64,000 nucleotides of DNA from Aristolochia californica (lineage: Eukaryota > Streptophyta > Magnoliopsida > Piperales > Aristolochiaceae). Location: positions 23,317,610 through 23,381,609 of the forward strand of contig JARWKL010000004.1 of the NCBI GenBank assembly GCA_029961685.1, read 5' to 3'. Below are positions 61,450-64,000 of the stretch, in pieces; positions within the stretch are counted from its first letter, which is position 1; each line of letters opens with the position of its first letter. The position numbers and the translations under genes are program-made. Below the pieces are notes generated by a model. That model did not search any database. It was not told the origin of the DNA and saw nothing but the letters and a program-made list of their open reading frames with translations.

Positions 61450-63723
61450 GGGAAAAAGGGCAAGCAGGGGATTTTTAACTGAGTGTTGACTCTCAATCCA
61501 TAAGTCATTCCTTAAAAAAATATAGCCCATTACACTTGATAAATCACTTTACAATCATCTATGATCGTTATGTCAGCTTTTTGTAAATGGGCGAAATTAA
61601 GGCTTGTTTGACTCGGGTAAATAACCCACCTCACGTTCAGTTGAGAATTTAATGTTATTCTCTTGAAAAGTTTTGGATCCATTGGTCACTTGTGTCTTTA
61701 ACATGTTTCAAGCATGCATATCCATTTTTTAAAACATGTGAAGAAAAATCTCTTGCTTATGAAATTTCAACTTATTAGGGTTGAACTTGTGGAATTTCTC
61801 AAACTTGGATAGCAAAACTTTTGTGTTCATTTGTGGTGTGTGAACAAATTTTCTTTCCTCACATTTGCTATTGCTTTGAGTTATTTCGATACATAAACTC
61901 TAAATTTTTCAATTTGTTGTGATCTATTTATTTTTTATCTCTTTTTTTGTCTACAAGATGTTGGGAAAGTGAAAACTCTAGCTTTGATATAAGAAAAAAG
62001 TATACATCTAAAATTGAAATGCACCATGAACAAATGTAGAGAGAGATAATTCCAAAAAGTGTTTGTAATTTTTAGCGATTGTAAACTCTTTTTTCTTTTT
62101 ATATATTAGGTCCTGCAGTCATCGGGAAAAAGGGGAAGGGGCGATTTTTAACTGAGTGTTGACTCCCAATCCTTATGTTATTCCTTAAAAAAATATAGCC
62201 CGCTACGCATGAAAAATCACTTTACAATCATCTTTGATCGTTAGGTCAGCTTTTTGTAAATGGGAAAAATAATGGCTTGTTTGGCTCGGGTAAATATCCC
62301 AACACATGTTCACTAGAGAATTTAATTTTATGCTCTTTAAAAGGTTTGCATCCATAGGTCATTCGCACCTCTAACATGTTTCAAACATGCATATCCATTT
62401 TTTAAAACATGTGTAGAAAAATCTCTTTTCTTTCAAAATTTTGAGCTATTAAGGATGAACTAGTGGAATTTCACAAACTTGGATAACAAAACTTTTGTGT
62501 TCATTTGTGGTGTGTGAATAAATTTTCTTTACTTAAATTTGTATATTGCTTTAAATTCTTTCCATACATAAACTCTAAAATTTTCATTTTGTTGTGATCT
62601 ATTTGCCTTTTATCTCTGTTTTTGTTTACGAGTTGATGGGAAAGTGAAAACTCAATTTTGATTTAATAAAAAAGTATACATCTAAAATGGAAATGCACGA
62701 TGCACAAATGTAGAGATAGATAATTCCAAAAAGTGTCTGTAATTTTTAGGGATTGTAAAATCTTTTTAGATTTTATCTATTAGGTTCAGCAATCGTCAGG
62801 AAAAGGGGGAGGCGGGGGATTTTTAACTAAGTGTTGACTCCCAATCCGTAAGTCATTCCTTTCAAAAATATAGCCCGTTAAGCAAAATCAATCACTTTAC
62901 AATCATCGATGATCGTTAGGTGAGCTTTTTGTAAATGGGCAAAACAATGGCATGTTTGACTCGGGTAATTATCCCACCGCACGTTCACTTGAGAATTTAA
63001 TGTTATTCTCTTTAAAAGGTTTGGATCCAGAGGTCATTTGCATCTTTAACATGCTTCAAGCATGCATATCCATTTTTTAAAACATGTGTTGAAAAATCTC
63101 TTTCTTATAAAATTCCAAGCTATTAGGGTAGAACTAGTGTAATTTCCCAAACTTGGGCAACAAAACTTTTGTGTTCATTTGTGCTGTGTGCATAAATTTT
63201 TTTTCCTTACATCGGTTATTGATTTGAATTTATTCCAAACATACACTCAAAAATTTTCATTTCGTTGTGATCTATTTGCCTTTAATCTCTTTTTTTGTTT
63301 ATGAGATGAAGGGAAAGTGAAAACTCAAACTTTGATTTAAGAAAAAAGTATACATCTAATATGGAAATGCACAATGCACAAACGTACAAAGAGATAATTC
63401 AAAGAAGTGTCTGTAATTTTTAGGGATCGTAAACTCTTTTTAGTTTTTATATATCAGGTTGTCCAATCGTAGGGAAAAGGGGGCCGCAGGGGATTTTTAA
63501 TTGAGTGTTGACTCCAAATCCATAAGTCATTCCTTACAAAAAAAATAGCCCGTTACGTATGATAAATCACTTTAGATTCATCTATGATAGATAGGGCAGC
63601 TTTTTGTAAATGGGTAAAATAATGGCTTGTTTGACTCAGGTAAATATCCCACCGCATGTTCACTTGAGAATTTAATGTTATTCACTTTAAAAGGATTGGA
63701 TCCATAGGTCATTTACATCTTTA

Positions 63724-63762
63724 ACATGTTTCAAGCATTCATATCCATTTTTTAAAACATGT
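63724..63762. other. Inverted repeat ACATGTTT...AAACATGT (example)
   Basis: Arms are 63724-63731 and 63755-63762, 8 bp each, with a 23-bp loop that in most monomers contains GCATGC and ATGCAT palindromes. The arrangement is found in the great majority of monomers, so a hairpin or cruciform is possible. Because ACATGT is itself a palindrome, the arms also act as direct repeats; the type p deletion (42.5 and 52.5 kb) is just what slippage between them would give. Confidence 0.6.
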
Positions 63763-64000
63763 GTAGAAAAATCTCTTTCTTATAAAATTCCGAGCTATTA
63801 GGGTTGAACTAGTGGAATTTCCCAAACATGGATAACAAAACTTTTGTGTTCATTTGTGGTGTGTGAATAAATTTTCTTTATCTACATTTTGTTAATTTCT
63901 TTAAAGTCTTTCTATACCTAAGCTCTAAAATTTCCATTTTCTTGTGATCTATTTGCCTTTTATCACTTTTCTTTTTAGGAGAAGAATGGAAAGTCAAAAC

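Larger units (their letters stand above)
1..64000. repeat. Tandem satellite DNA array, ~676 bp monomer, whole window
   Basis: The same ~676 bp sequence recurs head to tail from the first to the last base, always in the same orientation. Landmarks in order within each monomer are: the G-rich box; TTTTTAACTGAGTGTTGACT; TATAGCCCGTTACGCATG; the dyad ATCATCTATGAT; TTGTAAATGGGCAAAATAAT; GACTCGGGTAAATATCCC; TTTGGATCCATAGGTCATTT; ACATGTTTCAAGCATGCATA; TTGAACTAGTGGAATTTCCC; TTCATTTGTGGTGTGTGAAT; GTGATCTATTTGCC; ACGAGATGAAGGGAAAGTG; GTAGAGAGAGATAATTCC; TTTTTAGGGATTGTAAACTC. Box-to-box spacing is mostly 669-681 bp. Both ends of the window lie inside monomers, so the array continues outside. Base composition is AT-rich with T and A runs. 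Nothing else interrupts the array for more than a few tens of bases. Short open frames are rare, unshared by most monomers and not convincing genes. The family is not one I recognise; a centromeric or heterochromatic role is inference from organisation only. Confidence 0.97.
59073..64000 (+). repeat. Series x, y/w, x, y(broken), z, x and ordinary monomers
   Basis: Boxes at 59073 (x), 59747 (y-like box, w-like body from ~59935), 60420 (x), 61450 (z), 62124 (x), 62808 and 63472 (ordinary); the last is cut by the window end. The stretch 59.94-61.45 kb repeats 46.4-48.26 kb in order (w body, x, y, z). The two final monomers are close to the array majority. Confidence 0.8.

Noticed and set aside
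1..64000. CRISPR array or prokaryotic repeat region.
   Set aside because: The repeated unit is ~676 bp with no short-repeat/unique-spacer pattern, and there are no coding genes anywhere in 64 kb, which no bacterial or archaeal genome would show.
1..64000. Ribosomal intergenic spacer or 5S cluster as the source of the tandem repeat.
   Set aside because: No rRNA or tRNA gene, pol III A/B box pair or rDNA-like conserved block is present in any of the ~99 monomers, and the array has no non-repeat interval.

Overview
The whole 64 kb window is one uninterrupted tandem satellite DNA array. I see no credible gene, RNA gene, transposon, CRISPR array or replication/attachment module. The basic unit is an AT-rich monomer of about 676 bp (usual range 669-681), always in the same orientation. 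It can be phased on a G-rich box (core AAGGGGGAGGCGGGGG) that I could place 92 times; seven further truncated monomers have lost the box. This points to a eukaryotic heterochromatic or (peri)centromeric satellite. CpG sites vary in a way that fits decay of methylated cytosines, so a genome with CpG methylation (a plant, or some animals) is favoured. I do not recognise the repeat family and cannot name the organism.

Layout. (1) 1-~1980: three ordinary monomers. (2) ~1980-~17090: a higher-order repeat (HOR) of about 3784 bp in four successive copies. Each copy has five full-length monomer types (A, B, C, D, E) plus one truncated box-less monomer (t) between D and E. The copies are much more alike than the monomer types inside one copy. 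Copies 2 and 3 are exactly the same length by my anchors; copy 1 carries a ~55 bp deletion and a 31-G run. (3) ~17090-29340: mostly single, diverged monomers, starting with a D-like monomer where the HOR block ends, with weak 3-mer and 5-mer periodicities. (4) 29341-~41600: diverged monomers with a recent dimer, a ~4.7 kb spaced duplicated pair, two long G runs (23 and 33 G) and a 218 bp internal deletion. (5) ~41600-64000: an older, scrambled multi-monomer organisation. A p-q-r-s-u-v-w series of types at 42.3-46.9 kb recurs at 52.35-56.5 kb and again, shortened, at 56.5-59.06 kb. A w-x-y-z series at 46.3-48.9 kb recurs at 59.9-62.1 kb. Chimeric monomers mark the crossover joints.

The window behaves as an evolving repeat array rather than as a set of cooperating genes: local amplification (HOR), unequal exchange at homologous positions inside monomers, and small deletions often flanked by short direct repeats. 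The most notable pattern is that every deletion which removes the G-rich box has one end within about 20 bp of that box, and three units show long homopolymer-G expansions at the box, so the box looks like the fragile point of the monomer. All similarity statements are by eye; no alignment was computed.
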